A DNA stretch of 64,000 nt from positions 3,744,501 through 3,808,500 of the forward strand of contig NC_014376.1 in the NCBI RefSeq assembly GCF_000144625.1, given 5' to 3'. Source of the DNA: [Clostridium] saccharolyticum WM1 (GTDB lineage: Bacteria; Bacillota; Clostridia; Lachnospirales; Lachnospiraceae). Position 1 is the stretch's first letter. Every line of letters starts with the position of its first letter. The notes below the pieces were generated by a model. The model made no database searches. It saw nothing but the letters and a program-made list of their open reading frames with translations, and was not told the origin of the DNA. This document shows, piece by piece, positions 36,341 to 44,599 of the stretch. A program made the position numbers and the translations under genes.

Positions 36341-36382
36341 CCTTTGCACTTAAAAGACTCATTTTTACACTTAAAAAACTCA
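36341..36382 (-). promoter_or_regulatory. 21-bp tandem direct repeats, probable LytTR operator of the SLH1 operon
   Basis: Two contiguous 21-bp units (36341-36361 and 36362-36382) match at 17 of 21 positions; on the minus strand each reads TGAGTnTTTTAAGTGnAAAnn. Direct repeats two helical turns apart ahead of a promoter are the layout of LytTR regulator sites, and such a regulator is encoded just upstream. Binding is inferred. Confidence 0.55.
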
Positions 36383-36427
36383 AATTTAATTAAAATTCGC
36401 TCTTGACAAACGGAAATCTTCGTTATT

Positions 36428-37714
36428 TCATACCAACAGGCGCACCCGAAAAACACCGTTTTCGATGTTATAAATCAGCTCACCGTCATATTTCTTTGCA
36501 AAGGCGATGACGCTTTTGCTGCCGATTCCGTGGCCTTCTTCCATGGAGACGGGGTAACTATCTTCGTCAAGGGCAGTATCTTCTGTACAAGAATTTTCGA
36601 TCTCTAAAAGCAGGCGTCCCATATTGCGGCAGATAAAATGGATGAAAAGCGGCTTACTGCCTGATTGTTTTATGCAAGCCGCAATGGCATTTTCCAAAAG
36701 GTTTGACACCACCATAGAAAGCTCCAAGGAATTCACCGTTAGCTCCCGTGGGATATCCAGTTCTATCTCCGTGAGAATGCCCGACTGCTCTGCACGCTCT
36801 GCGTAGTGGCAAACAGCGGCGTTGACGGCTGGGTTTTCGCAGTAGACCTTGCTGATTTTGTGCTTCACTTGATTTTGGCTTTGCAGCAAGGCGAAAGCCT
36901 CAACCGTTTCACCTTGCTCTAAAAGTTCCTGAAGCACGTTGTTGAAGTGGCGACGGTCATGGGCGGCACGACTGTTCTGCGCTGATACCTCCTCCATCAA
37001 CGCCAGCCGCTGGGACATATTGCCTGCGGCCAGTTGCAGGTATTCTCGCTCCGCCTGCATCCTTTGGTTTTCCTCTCTGACCCGATACTCCCGCTGAAGG
37101 TTTTTGAGTGAGAGGAAAATGGAGCCGTAGGCAGCAAGGCCGATGAAAATAACTAGAAGCAGTGGAACTGCCTGCTCCGTCAGCATTACGACAATGTCAT
37201 CGGTGGACAGTACATAGTAGGTAAACGTGATATAAAGCCCCAGTGCCACGGCAAAGTACGCCGTCCAATGCTCAACCGCCTGCCGATATAATGGGCGCAC
37301 ATGCCGAACCAAAACCAGCAGAAAAACGCCAAACAGGAGGAGACGCAGCAGCGAGTTGGCATAGGGGGGATAAGGCAAATGCCTTGAGCCGACAAAGCTG
37401 AGGATAATCACAGCGTCGCTGATGTTCTGAACGGTGATATAGGAAAACAGCCACTGCATAAAGGTATCTTTGAATATCGGCCGCACCGCAAAGCAAAGCA
37501 CCGCAAACAGAACAATATCCAACTTTGCAAGCAGGGTCAGGTTTCCACTGAGATAGCAGTAAACCGCCGTACCTAAATCAGCGGCGAGAATGCCCAACAT
37601 CGTCAGCAATGTGACCTTTTTGGAGTATTTCGGCTGCAAAAGCGTCATCATCAGCAGAACATTGGCAGTGGTAGAGATCACCGCCCGTAGGAAATCTGGA
37701 AAATGTTCACTCAT
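36428..37714 (-). CDS. GHKL sensor histidine kinase (AgrC/CitB-like)
   Basis: A 428-residue membrane kinase. About six transmembrane helices fill residues 15-200, then a coiled coil, the phosphoacceptor region AAHDRRHFNNVLQELL and a GHKL ATPase domain with the N box SNLLENAIAAC and GHGIGSKSVI glycine motif. This is the class that senses peptide signals in Agr-type systems. The start at 37714 has GGAGG 7 bases upstream and overlaps the end of the regulator gene by 4 bases. No AgrD-like precursor or AgrB-like protease is encoded next to it. Confidence 0.92.
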   Translation of the reverse strand: MSEHFPDFLRAVISTTANVLLMMTLLQPKYSKKVTLLTMLGILAADLGTAVYCYLSGNLTLLAKLDIVLFAVLCFAVRPIFKDTFMQWLFSYITVQNISDAVIILSFVGSRHLPYPPYANSLLRLLLFGVFLLVLVRHVRPLYRQAVEHWTAYFAVALGLYITFTYYVLSTDDIVVMLTEQAVPLLLVIFIGLAAYGSIFLSLKNLQREYRVREENQRMQAEREYLQLAAGNMSQRLALMEEVSAQNSRAAHDRRHFNNVLQELLEQGETVEAFALLQSQNQVKHKISKVYCENPAVNAAVCHYAERAEQSGILTEIELDIPRELTVNSLELSMVVSNLLENAIAACIKQSGSKPLFIHFICRNMGRLLLEIENSCTEDTALDEDSYPVSMEEGHGIGSKSVIAFAKKYDGELIYNIENGVFRVRLLV

Positions 37715-38448
37715 CTGCATACCTCCTTTGCCATCAGATAGTCCATATAGGCATCTCTTGCCACAGGATATTGCTTTGCCGCAATAGGTACAATCTTGCC
37801 GCCGTATAACGTGAAGTTATCCTTGGCGAAACGCTCCACCCGGCGCATATTGATAATAAAGGAGGTGTGGCATTGCAGAAAGTGCCTGTCCTTCAAAATA
37901 GATGCACAGTATTCTGAAAAATTCTCACGAAAGGTGCGGCTGGATACTTCTTCGCCGTTTGCCAAGCTGAAGATGACAGCGTGGCTGCGGTATTCACAGC
38001 AGATGATATCTGACAGCTTCATTACCCGCAGGCTCTCTGCTGTTTTGACGGCAAAAGTCTGATCCTCCGCAAGGTCTGTTTTAGAAATGGCGAGGGTCAG
38101 TGTATCAAATAGCTGCTGTTTTTCAATCGGTTTAATCAGATAATTGATAGGGCTTGCCGCATATGCCTGTAGAGCAAACTGCGGTTCCGTGGTGGCATAG
38201 ATAATTTGCGCCTCACGGTCAAAGCGGCGAATTTCCTTGCCTAACTCCAAACCGCTCACCATGGGCATGACAATATCCAGTATGTAGAAATGAAAGCTCT
38301 CGGTTTCAATCGCGGTCAGTAATTTATCAGGATGAGAGAATTCTTTAATCTCTGCTTCCAATATATGAGTATCAAGGTATTCTGTTATGTATTCGTTGAT
38401 GACTTCCAACTCTCTCGGCTGGTCGTCACAGATGGCAATACGCAGCAT
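37711..38448 (-). CDS. LytTR-family response regulator
   Basis: A 245-residue regulator: a receiver with AICDDQ, phospho-Asp in FYILDIVMPMVSGLE and NYLIKPIEK, then a LytTR DNA-binding domain (CCEYRSHAVIFSLANGEE and FLQCHTSFIINMRRVERF). It is probably activated by the kinase encoded next and acts on direct-repeat operators, including those at 36341-36382. The ATG at 38448 is preferred since AAGGAA lies 9 bases upstream; a GTG three codons earlier abuts the SD. Confidence 0.93.
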   Translation of the reverse strand: MLRIAICDDQPRELEVINEYITEYLDTHILEAEIKEFSHPDKLLTAIETESFHFYILDIVMPMVSGLELGKEIRRFDREAQIIYATTEPQFALQAYAASPINYLIKPIEKQQLFDTLTLAISKTDLAEDQTFAVKTAESLRVMKLSDIICCEYRSHAVIFSLANGEEVSSRTFRENFSEYCASILKDRHFLQCHTSFIINMRRVERFAKDNFTLYGGKIVPIAAKQYPVARDAYMDYLMAKEVCR

Positions 38449-38453
38449 AGCGG

Positions 38454-38645
38454 TCACTTCCTTATGGTATTTTCTTTTCGGGGATCAGTAGGTTTTTGGG
38501 CATCAGCGGGAATAGCCCAAGAACGCCCGAAGCGGTAAACCCCCGGAATGCGTCCGGCTTGGCAGTATTGATGTACGCGCCGTTCTGATACGCCCCATTT
38601 GTACGACGCTTCCCGCGCTGAGATATATTCCTGCAAATTACTCAT
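38454..38645 (-). CDS. excisionase/MerR-like helix-turn-helix protein
   Basis: A 63-residue DNA-binding protein of the HTH_17 type: EYISAREASYKWGVSERRVH, then QYCQAGRIPGVYRFGRSWAIP, where the winged helix pattern is typical of small MerR-like or excisionase-like proteins. It is the first gene of a three-gene operon with the LytTR regulator (5-base gap) and kinase. A role in control of this operon or in element excision is possible. The ATG follows GGAGAGG. Confidence 0.85.
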   Translation of the reverse strand: MSNLQEYISAREASYKWGVSERRVHQYCQAGRIPGVYRFGRSWAIPADAQKPTDPRKENTIRK

Positions 38646-38684
38646 CCCATTCCTCTCCTATATGAATATAAAGATACAACATAT

Positions 38685-38713
38685 ATTATATGCGAATATC
38701 CGTATATTTTCAA
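38685..38713 (-). promoter_or_regulatory. promoter of the HTH-LytTR-kinase operon
   Basis: TTGAAA (38708-38713), a 17-base spacer and a perfect TATAAT (38685-38690), 40 bases upstream of the HTH gene start. This is one of the best vegetative promoters in the window. Confidence 0.8.
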
Positions 38714-38759
38714 CAAATAAAATTATAGCTGCGGATGGTGCGAATTTTTATCATAAACA

Positions 38760-38825
38760 GGGCAACCGATATGTTAAAGTGTCTACTCCCATATTGGGAA
38801 GTCCATAACTTCCTATCAGTTGCCC
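38760..38825 (-). repeat. 66-base imperfect inverted repeat after sigma-like gene 2
   Basis: GGGCAACCGATA (38760-38771) pairs with TATCAGTTGCCC (38814-38825) with one wobble; an inner CCCA/TGGG hairpin lies between. It sits between the stop of sigma-like gene 2 and the next promoter. It could be a terminator or a small non-autonomous element. Confidence 0.45.
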
Positions 38826-38897
38826 CTTATCTCCTTCTATATTATAGCGGTTTACATGAGAAGTCCAAAAGGCATCACTCTCAGGTTTATTATATTT

Positions 38898-39404
38898 TCA
38901 CAAATATAAAATTAAACTTTTGAAAAACTTTTGCAACTTTGCCGTAGCCGCCTCTATGCTTTCATGGACAGAGGTAAAAGGTACCCCTTCACGACCGGCA
39001 ATCTGGCGATAGGATAAGCCCTCCACGAAATGCAGGAGAAAGCGCCGCCGCTGGATTTCTGTCAATTCTCCACTGTCCAGCAGCCGCCTTGCGGCTTCCT
39101 TGGCTTTTTGGGTATCGTTTTTATGTATCAAGTCCAAATCAAGGGGTGGTGCGGCAAGCTGCTCTGTTTCCTCCAGCCCATTGATGCTCACATCCAAACG
39201 GCTTGTCCGATTTTCATGTGTGACTTGCTCATGATAAATTTCATCCGACAAGGCTTTCAGCTCCAAAAAGTCCTGCGCTGTCTTGCCGGGGTTCTCCGCA
39301 AGGTAGTCCTCCAGTGTGATTTCTACAATGCGGTCTGCGAAGCGGTAAACAATGCCCTCGCTGAATTTATTTAGGGCATAATCACTGTCTTTATAATTTT
39401 TCAA
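38898..39404 (-). CDS. sigma-70 region-4-like DNA-binding protein, copy 2
   Basis: A 168-residue close paralogue of the proteins at 25.6 and 54.0 kb: HTH segment LTEIQRRRFLLHFVEGLSYR with QIAGREGVPFTSVHES. The start codon is TTG (LKNYKDSDYALNKFSEG in place of MKNYKD), placed after GGAGGAAAGGAAT; the C-terminal few residues (SLILYL) differ from copy 1 because the frame runs on. Its upstream region is the same riboswitch/micro-ORF/hairpin cassette. Unlike copy 1 it is not followed by helicase and recombinase genes but by a LytTR two-component operon, which suggests that it is what remains of a second element. Confidence 0.87.
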   Translation of the reverse strand: MKNYKDSDYALNKFSEGIVYRFADRIVEITLEDYLAENPGKTAQDFLELKALSDEIYHEQVTHENRTSRLDVSINGLEETEQLAAPPLDLDLIHKNDTQKAKEAARRLLDSGELTEIQRRRFLLHFVEGLSYRQIAGREGVPFTSVHESIEAATAKLQKFFKSLILYL

Positions 39405-39412
39405 ATTCCTTT

Positions 39413-39453
39413 CCTCCGATCTGTTTTGCTGAAATGCGAAAACAGATCGGAGG
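39413..39453 (-). promoter_or_regulatory. SD-sequestering hairpin of sigma-like gene 2
   Basis: CCTCCGATCTGTTTT pairs perfectly with AAAACAGATCGGAGG. Relative to copy 1 one A-T pair has become G-C with both sides changed, direct evidence that the RNA stem is maintained. Confidence 0.72.
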
Positions 39454-39541
39454 GTGGGGAACGGCATCGTGGTTGTGCAGAAAGGCTACTGTAAGAGCCT
39501 GAGAATGGAATATATTGTAAAACAAGCAGAGATTTTGTCGG

Positions 39542-39582
39542 AAAAAATAAGTCAGCACTATGCCCATGGCAAAATACTGACT
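39542..39582 (-). terminator. strong terminator after micro-ORF 2
   Basis: AAGTCAG...CTGACTT plus inner pairing, followed by ATTTTTTC. Same position relative to the micro-ORF as in copy 1. Confidence 0.85.
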
Positions 39583-39644
39583 TTTTTAGGTATACACTAT
39601 TAAATTGCAGGTTTGAATAGGAGTATGTATCGAATGTTCTTGCT

Positions 39645-39686
39645 CTATTTACACCTCGAAAAGGGATAAAAGCGGAATATCTTCAT
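39645..39686 (-). CDS. conserved 13-residue micro-ORF 2
   Basis: It encodes MKIFRFYPFSRCK, identical to micro-ORF 1, ending in TAG instead of TAA. The only two nucleotide differences from copy 1 within the 42 bases are silent. The SD GAGAGAGGT is paired in a CTTTCGC/GCGAGAG hairpin (39697-39720). It lies between the riboswitch terminator and the strong terminator, like copies 1 and 3. Confidence 0.6.
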   Translation of the reverse strand: MKIFRFYPFSRCK

Positions 39687-39756
39687 ATGGATACCTCTCT
39701 CGCCATAGCCATAGCGAAAGCCGGTATCACGAAGTCCAAAGCATCCGTTAAAAACC

Positions 39757-39796
39757 GCAAAAGCCTGCCCTCCGAGTATGAAGGACAGGCTTTTGC
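39757..39796 (-). terminator. expression-platform terminator of riboswitch 2
   Basis: GCAAAAGCCTGTCCT pairs with AGGGCAGGCTTTTGC (one mismatch-like wobble) and is followed by GGTTTTTAAC. It is the clearest terminator of the three riboswitch platforms. Confidence 0.75.
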
Positions 39797-39808
39797 TTAA
39801 CTGTCAGC

Positions 39809-39888
39809 AGCCAGACTATCATAGCGTCCTAAGACACCTTAGACCCTCGGCTTTGCGTCCCCGGCTTTTGCCGGGTTTGCCCATAGCT
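39809..39888 (-). ncRNA. c-di-GMP-I (GEMM-I) riboswitch 2
   Basis: Nearly identical to riboswitch 1: GGGCAAACC, CCCGGC-AAAA-GCCGGG, GGACGCAAAGCC, GAGGGTCTAAGG and TATGATAGTCTGGCT. It starts about 15 bases after the stop codon of the SLH2 3' reading frame. It is followed by its terminator, micro-ORF 2 and sigma-like gene 2. Confidence 0.9.
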
Positions 39889-39903
39889 TATTGATTTGTT
39901 TTT

Positions 39904-42141
39904 TTACTTCTCTGGTACTCTGAGTACATCGCCGGGAATGATGAGAGAAAACCGGCTCTTGTTGTTCAGCCGTTCCAGCTCACTCATGGGGCAGCCCAGC
40001 TTGCGAGATATGCTCCAGAAGCTATCGCCCTTTTGCACGGTGTAGGTGGTGTACCGCAAATTCTTCGGCACATCCGCTGTCACGCCGTACTGGTCAAAGG
40101 TATAGGTCGCTCCGTCGATGTCCTGCTTGCCGGTGAGGGGCTTGCCATCCTTGAAGTACATCCATTTGCCGGAATCGTTCATGGACCAGCCCTGCGCCGT
40201 GGAGCTGGAAATTACCAGCTCCACAAAGCGGCGCAGTACAGCAGACACCTCGGCTCTTGTGGCTGTACCCTGCGGATCAAAGAGATTGCCGTTTTTGCCG
40301 CTGATTACGCCTGCCATTTGCATCTGCTTCACGTCTTCCTTGGCGTAGGTGCTGATTTTAGCGTTATCTGTAAAGATATTTTCGATATGAACCTTCGGCA
40401 GAGTATAACCGATGGTCTTGGCATAGTTGCTCATAATGACCGCCATCTGCTCACGGGTGATGGACTGATCCGGGGCAAACTTTCCATTTCCAACCCCGTT
40501 TATAATGTTATTATTGCTTGCCCACTCAATGTAGTTCATATAGTAAGCATCGTTCTTCACATCGGTGAAGCTGCTTTTTGTGTAGCCGTTCACATCGGCG
40601 TTTGCCAGCCGTCCAAGGGCGGTGACGAACATTCCTCTTGTCATAGCCGTGTTCGGGCTGAAGGTAGTGTTGGAAGTGCCGCTAAACAATCCACGGCTCA
40701 CCACAAACTCAATATCTTCCTTTGCCCAATGAGCCGCAATGTCCGTAAATGCGGTGTTAGTCTGTTTATAGCCGATGCCATAGGTGGAAAAATGATCGGT
40801 GCTGAAACGCAGTACCTGTGCCACACTGTCATAGACTGAGTTTGTGAGCCAGTGTACCTTGCCCTTGGCGTCCACATAGACCGCCTGCACATTCCCGGCC
40901 TTTTCATTTGCGCCGAGGGTATATGGGATGGTTACCGATACGCTGCCTGTGCCGAAGCTGCTAACTTCCTTGCCGTTGCCGTAGTTCACCTTGAGGTCGA
41001 ATACCGAGCGGCTACCGATGGCTTTTTTCGCATCACCGGTCAGCTTGCTACTGTCCCCACGGGTGGCAGTGATGTTGACATCCGATTTTGCCTGTTTGTT
41101 AATTTCCTGCACGGTAGCCAAATTCATGCCGATTCGGATGTCGGGGTTGTCCACCACCACAATGGTGTTGACGATTTTCTTCGCAATGATGGTGTCCTGT
41201 ACCGTCTTAGGCAGATTAACCGTAACATTAGAGCCGGTCTTGCTGCTGGTATCAACACGGAGGATCACCGTGATTCCATTTTGCTCGTTGCCGTTTTTCT
41301 TGGCGTCCGCCAGAGCCTTCTCAAAGGCATCGGTCACAGTTTTGTCAGAAATGTTCACTGTGACATTGCCCTTACTGTCCACTGTGCCGGAAACCTTGAT
41401 TTCCCCCTGTGTGGGTGAATTCGGCTTGTCCGGTGCGGGTGGGGTGACGATGACAGGGCTACTGTTGTCGTTTGAGGAGCTTCCGCCGCCGCTTCCAGAG
41501 CCACCGCCACCGGTGTTACTCCAATGTGCATAGTAGGTCACATTGGCACTGACTGTCGTGCTTGCGGAAATCTGAGTTCCGCCGCTTGCCGCCGTGTACC
41601 AGCCGTCAAAGCTGTAACTGCCAGAGCGTGTCGGTGTCGGGAGTGCTCCTACCGCCGTACCGGGTGCAACCGAGCGTGAAGTTTCACTGACCGTGCCGCC
41701 GTTCGGGTTGAAAGTGACAGTGTAGTTGCCCACTGCGTTTACGGTGATGGAAACTGTTGCCGTTGCGGTGCGTCCGCCGTCATAAGTGACGGTGATGGTG
41801 GTGGTATATGTGCCCACTGCAAGACCCGTTGCAGCCCTTATATCCCACGAGTTGATGCTGCTGCCGGCGGCAACGAAGTCTTGACCGCGGTGTATCGAAA
41901 ATACGAATGGGTGGTCAGTTGTCACATTGGTGATGGTCGCCTGCGCATCGCCGCTGTTGGTGATGACGATGGACTTGTAGGTTGTCCGATCATAGCCCAC
42001 GGTTACGGCGTCAAGGGTGACATCGGCAACGGAAAGATTGGGGGTGGGTGCGACCGGAACAACCACAAGCTGAACATATTTGTAGGTGGACAGTGCCGTG
42101 CTGTTATCCCACACAGTACCCGGGGCTACGTCACCCACCAT
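39904..42141 (-). CDS. SLH2 surface protein, 3' part (out of frame with the 5' part)
   Basis: A 745-codon frame carrying the anchor half of SLH2: an Ig-like segment, an InlB B-repeat-like module (FDGWYTAASGGTQIS), a Gly/Ser linker, a domain shared with SLH1, three SLH modules (FTDIAAHWAKEDI), a wall-binding repeat and a LysM (TYTVQKGDSFWSISRKL). It has no signal peptide and no SD at its first ATG (42141), so alone it would not be secreted. It becomes the C-terminal half of a protein of about 1564 residues if the poly-C tract at 42175-42186 loses one base, adding 11 linking residues (DLDHHTSDSSI). The C-terminal 300 residues are closely similar to SLH1. Confidence 0.85.
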   Translation of the reverse strand: MVGDVAPGTVWDNSTALSTYKYVQLVVVPVAPTPNLSVADVTLDAVTVGYDRTTYKSIVITNSGDAQATITNVTTDHPFVFSIHRGQDFVAAGSSINSWDIRAATGLAVGTYTTTITVTYDGGRTATATVSITVNAVGNYTVTFNPNGGTVSETSRSVAPGTAVGALPTPTRSGSYSFDGWYTAASGGTQISASTTVSANVTYYAHWSNTGGGGSGSGGGSSSNDNSSPVIVTPPAPDKPNSPTQGEIKVSGTVDSKGNVTVNISDKTVTDAFEKALADAKKNGNEQNGITVILRVDTSSKTGSNVTVNLPKTVQDTIIAKKIVNTIVVVDNPDIRIGMNLATVQEINKQAKSDVNITATRGDSSKLTGDAKKAIGSRSVFDLKVNYGNGKEVSSFGTGSVSVTIPYTLGANEKAGNVQAVYVDAKGKVHWLTNSVYDSVAQVLRFSTDHFSTYGIGYKQTNTAFTDIAAHWAKEDIEFVVSRGLFSGTSNTTFSPNTAMTRGMFVTALGRLANADVNGYTKSSFTDVKNDAYYMNYIEWASNNNIINGVGNGKFAPDQSITREQMAVIMSNYAKTIGYTLPKVHIENIFTDNAKISTYAKEDVKQMQMAGVISGKNGNLFDPQGTATRAEVSAVLRRFVELVISSSTAQGWSMNDSGKWMYFKDGKPLTGKQDIDGATYTFDQYGVTADVPKNLRYTTYTVQKGDSFWSISRKLGCPMSELERLNNKSRFSLIIPGDVLRVPEK

Positions 42142-42166
42142 GATGCTGGAGTCAGAAGTGTGGTGG

Positions 42167-44599
42167 TCAAGGTCGGGGGGGGGGGGTATTCATTGCCTGT
42201 GAGGTTGCAGCCGTGCCGCTTTGTGCCGTTACCGTGCCGCCGGAAATGGTCATGCTGCCGGAATATTGGAAATATACACCGCCGCTTATGGCGCTTGCCG
42301 TGCCACCGGTTGCTTCCACCGTGCCGCCGGAAACGGTCATGCTACCGTTGGAAGATTGGAAATACACGCCAGCGCTTGTGCCGACGAATCCGCTTGCCTC
42401 ATCGCCAGTGGCGGTCAGGCTGCCGTCATCAGAAACACTCACGCTGCTGCCGGAACCATTAGAAAACACACCGGCGCTTGTGCCGTTAGTCTCGCTTGCC
42501 GCATCGCCGGTGGCGGTCAGTTCGCCGCTGCCGAAAACACTTACGCTGGTAGCATACACGCCTGCGCTTTTGCCGCTTATGTCGCTTGCCGTGCCGCCGG
42601 TGGCGGTCACCATTCCGCCCCCAACGCTCAGGCTGCCGGAATACACGCCTGCACTTGTGCTACTTGCCGCGCCACTTTGTGCCGTTATCGTTCCATCGAA
42701 AATGCTCATGCTGCCGTTTTCTGCGGATACGCCGTAGCTGGCGCTTGCTGCGTTGCCGGTGGCGGTCAGGCTGCCGTCATCAGAAACACTCACGCTGCTG
42801 CCGGAACCATTAGAAAACACACCGGCGCTTGTGGCGCTTGCCATACCACCGGTGGCGGTCAGTTCGCCGTGGCCGGAAACGCTCACTCTGCCGGTGCTGT
42901 CAGTGCTGTTGTTGTTTACATACACGCCGGCGCTTGTGCCTTGCGAACCGCTTGCCGCATCGCCGGTGGCGGTCAGTTTGCCGTCATCAGAAACGCTCAC
43001 GCTGCCGGTGCTGCCGGTGCTGGATCTGTTGTCAAAATACACGCCGGCGCTTGTGCCGAACGTCCCGCTTGCCGCATCGCCGGTGGCGGTCAGTTTGCCA
43101 CTGCCGGAAACGCTCACACTGCCGGTGCTGTCAGTGCTGGATCTGTTGTCAAAATACACGCCGACGCTTGTGCCGAACGTCCCGCTTGCCGTGCCGCCCT
43201 TGGCGGTCAGTTCGCCGTCATCGGAAACGCTCACGCTGACGGTGCTGCCGTTGCTGCTGATGTTGTTTACATACACGCCGACGCTTGTGGTGCTTGCCAT
43301 ACCGCCGGTAGCAGTCAGGATGCCGCCATCAGAAACGCTCACGCTGCCGTTGCTGTCAGTGCTGTCGCCGTTGTTTAAATACACACCTGCACTTGTGCCG
43401 CTGTTGCTTGCCATACCGCCGGTAGCGGTCAGGGTGCCGTCATTAGAAACACTCACGCTGTTGCCGGCATACACGCCGTAGCTTTTGCCGAACGTCCCGG
43501 TTGCCGCACCGCCTTTGGCAATCAGGCTGCCGCTCTCTATGGTCAGGCTATCAGCATACGCGCCGTAGCTTTCGCCGCTTTGATATGTTACCGCACCGCC
43601 GTTGGCGGTCAGGCTGCCCCCCTCTATGGTCAGGCTATCAGCATACACGCCGTAGCTTTTGCTTTGCAAATAGATTGCTGTGCCACCGGTGGCGGTCAGG
43701 CTGCCGCTCTCTATGGTCAGGCCATCGGAAACATACATACCGGCACTTATATCGCTTGCCGTGCCACCGGTGGCAGTCAAGTTGCCGCTGCCGCTTTCGG
43801 AAATCTCCAGCGTGCCTGTGGTGTAGATGGCATAACTGTCTTTGACAGATGCATTGGGGCAGGTTATGGTGTTGGTTCCCACCACGACCAACTTTAGGGC
43901 ATTAAGAGTAGAACATATGCCGAATTGTACATTTCGGTCGTCTATTGTCGTGTTGTATCCATTGGTGATATTCGCATTGTCAAGGGTAAGGGTGCCGCTG
44001 GCAGGGTCATAGATGACGGTTGCGCCATCGCCGTCTGCTTCGCCCAGTACATCGCTTGCGTTGGCGCTGGTCACCTGCACGCCGCCCACCCATAGTTCGG
44101 GGATTGTCTCAGACAGGAGAGCAACCTCCCCGCGCGCCGCCGCAATTGGCGGCATTTCACCCACCGTCACGGTAAGCTCCGGTAGCGGGGCAGAGACCGT
44201 GTAACCCTCTATCACCGGCGTAAAGACATAAACGCCCTCGGTATCCATGTCATAGTCGGGCGAGGCCCATTCCACCGGAATATCCCCGGTGGTTTCTTTC
44301 CATTTAGGCTCGGCGGCCGTTGTGGGAGTTGCCGTTTCCGGGCTGCCGGAATCCTGTGTGGAATCTTCATCGGCAGGCACGGCTGTCCGCACTGTGGCGG
44401 TCAGCGTTTCGGGCAATTCCAAATCTTCAATGGATGTTCCCAGTGATACCGCTTTTGCTGTTTCTGTCAGCGGTGCAAAGCTAATGATTTCTCCGCTCCC
44501 GCCAATGGTCGTATGTATTTCTTCCGCCATTGCCGATACCGGCAGCATGGTCACAATCATGCACAGCGCAAGAAACATACTGAATAGTCGTTTGTTCAT
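42167..44599 (-). CDS. SLH2 surface protein, 5' part (secreted repeat half, phase-off)
   Basis: An 810-residue product with a signal peptide (MNKRLFSMFLALCMIVTMLP with cleavage after AMA), the Ig-like N-terminal region shared with SLH1 (IEDLELPETLTATVRTAV), then a long beta-helix-like domain of about 16 degenerate repeats of the VSVSDDGKLTATGDAASGT type. It ends three codons after the poly-C tract. In this state it lacks the SLH and LysM anchors and would be released from the cell, if stable. The start has GGAGGG upstream and overlaps the stop of the zinc-ribbon gene (ATGA). It ends an eight-gene operon. Confidence 0.88.
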   Translation of the reverse strand: MNKRLFSMFLALCMIVTMLPVSAMAEEIHTTIGGSGEIISFAPLTETAKAVSLGTSIEDLELPETLTATVRTAVPADEDSTQDSGSPETATPTTAAEPKWKETTGDIPVEWASPDYDMDTEGVYVFTPVIEGYTVSAPLPELTVTVGEMPPIAAARGEVALLSETIPELWVGGVQVTSANASDVLGEADGDGATVIYDPASGTLTLDNANITNGYNTTIDDRNVQFGICSTLNALKLVVVGTNTITCPNASVKDSYAIYTTGTLEISESGSGNLTATGGTASDISAGMYVSDGLTIESGSLTATGGTAIYLQSKSYGVYADSLTIEGGSLTANGGAVTYQSGESYGAYADSLTIESGSLIAKGGAATGTFGKSYGVYAGNSVSVSNDGTLTATGGMASNSGTSAGVYLNNGDSTDSNGSVSVSDGGILTATGGMASTTSVGVYVNNISSNGSTVSVSVSDDGELTAKGGTASGTFGTSVGVYFDNRSSTDSTGSVSVSGSGKLTATGDAASGTFGTSAGVYFDNRSSTGSTGSVSVSDDGKLTATGDAASGSQGTSAGVYVNNNSTDSTGRVSVSGHGELTATGGMASATSAGVFSNGSGSSVSVSDDGSLTATGNAASASYGVSAENGSMSIFDGTITAQSGAASSTSAGVYSGSLSVGGGMVTATGGTASDISGKSAGVYATSVSVFGSGELTATGDAASETNGTSAGVFSNGSGSSVSVSDDGSLTATGDEASGFVGTSAGVYFQSSNGSMTVSGGTVEATGGTASAISGGVYFQYSGSMTISGGTVTAQSGTAATSQAMNTPPPRP
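42175..42186 (-). repeat. 12-base poly-C tract (poly-G on + strand) splitting SLH2
   Basis: Twelve uninterrupted C on the coding strand. With 12 the frame ends within three codons (PRP, TGA); with 11 or 14 it reads through into the 745-codon frame; with 13 it meets a stop further on. No comparable tract occurs elsewhere in the window. This is the form of a slipped-strand contingency switch, though a sequencing error in the homopolymer must be excluded. Confidence 0.85.
42740..43500 (-). repeat. degenerate tandem repeats of about 117 bp in SLH2
   Basis: Units of about 39 codons carrying SVSVSDDGxLTATGxAAS and SAGVYxxN recur with high DNA similarity (for example the TTGTCAAAATACACGCC segment at about 43027 and 43147). 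They allow length variation by recombination. Confidence 0.75.

Noticed and set aside
36428..38448. Complete agr-type quorum-sensing locus
   Set aside because: The kinase and LytTR regulator are of the right classes but no AgrB-like protease or AgrD-like precursor gene is nearby; the 13-residue micro-ORFs are too short and lie elsewhere.
38760..38825. tRNA gene
   Set aside because: It has a 7-bp closing stem of GGGCAAC/GTTGCCC but no T-arm GTTCGA-like sequence, and the inner stem has a 3-base loop.
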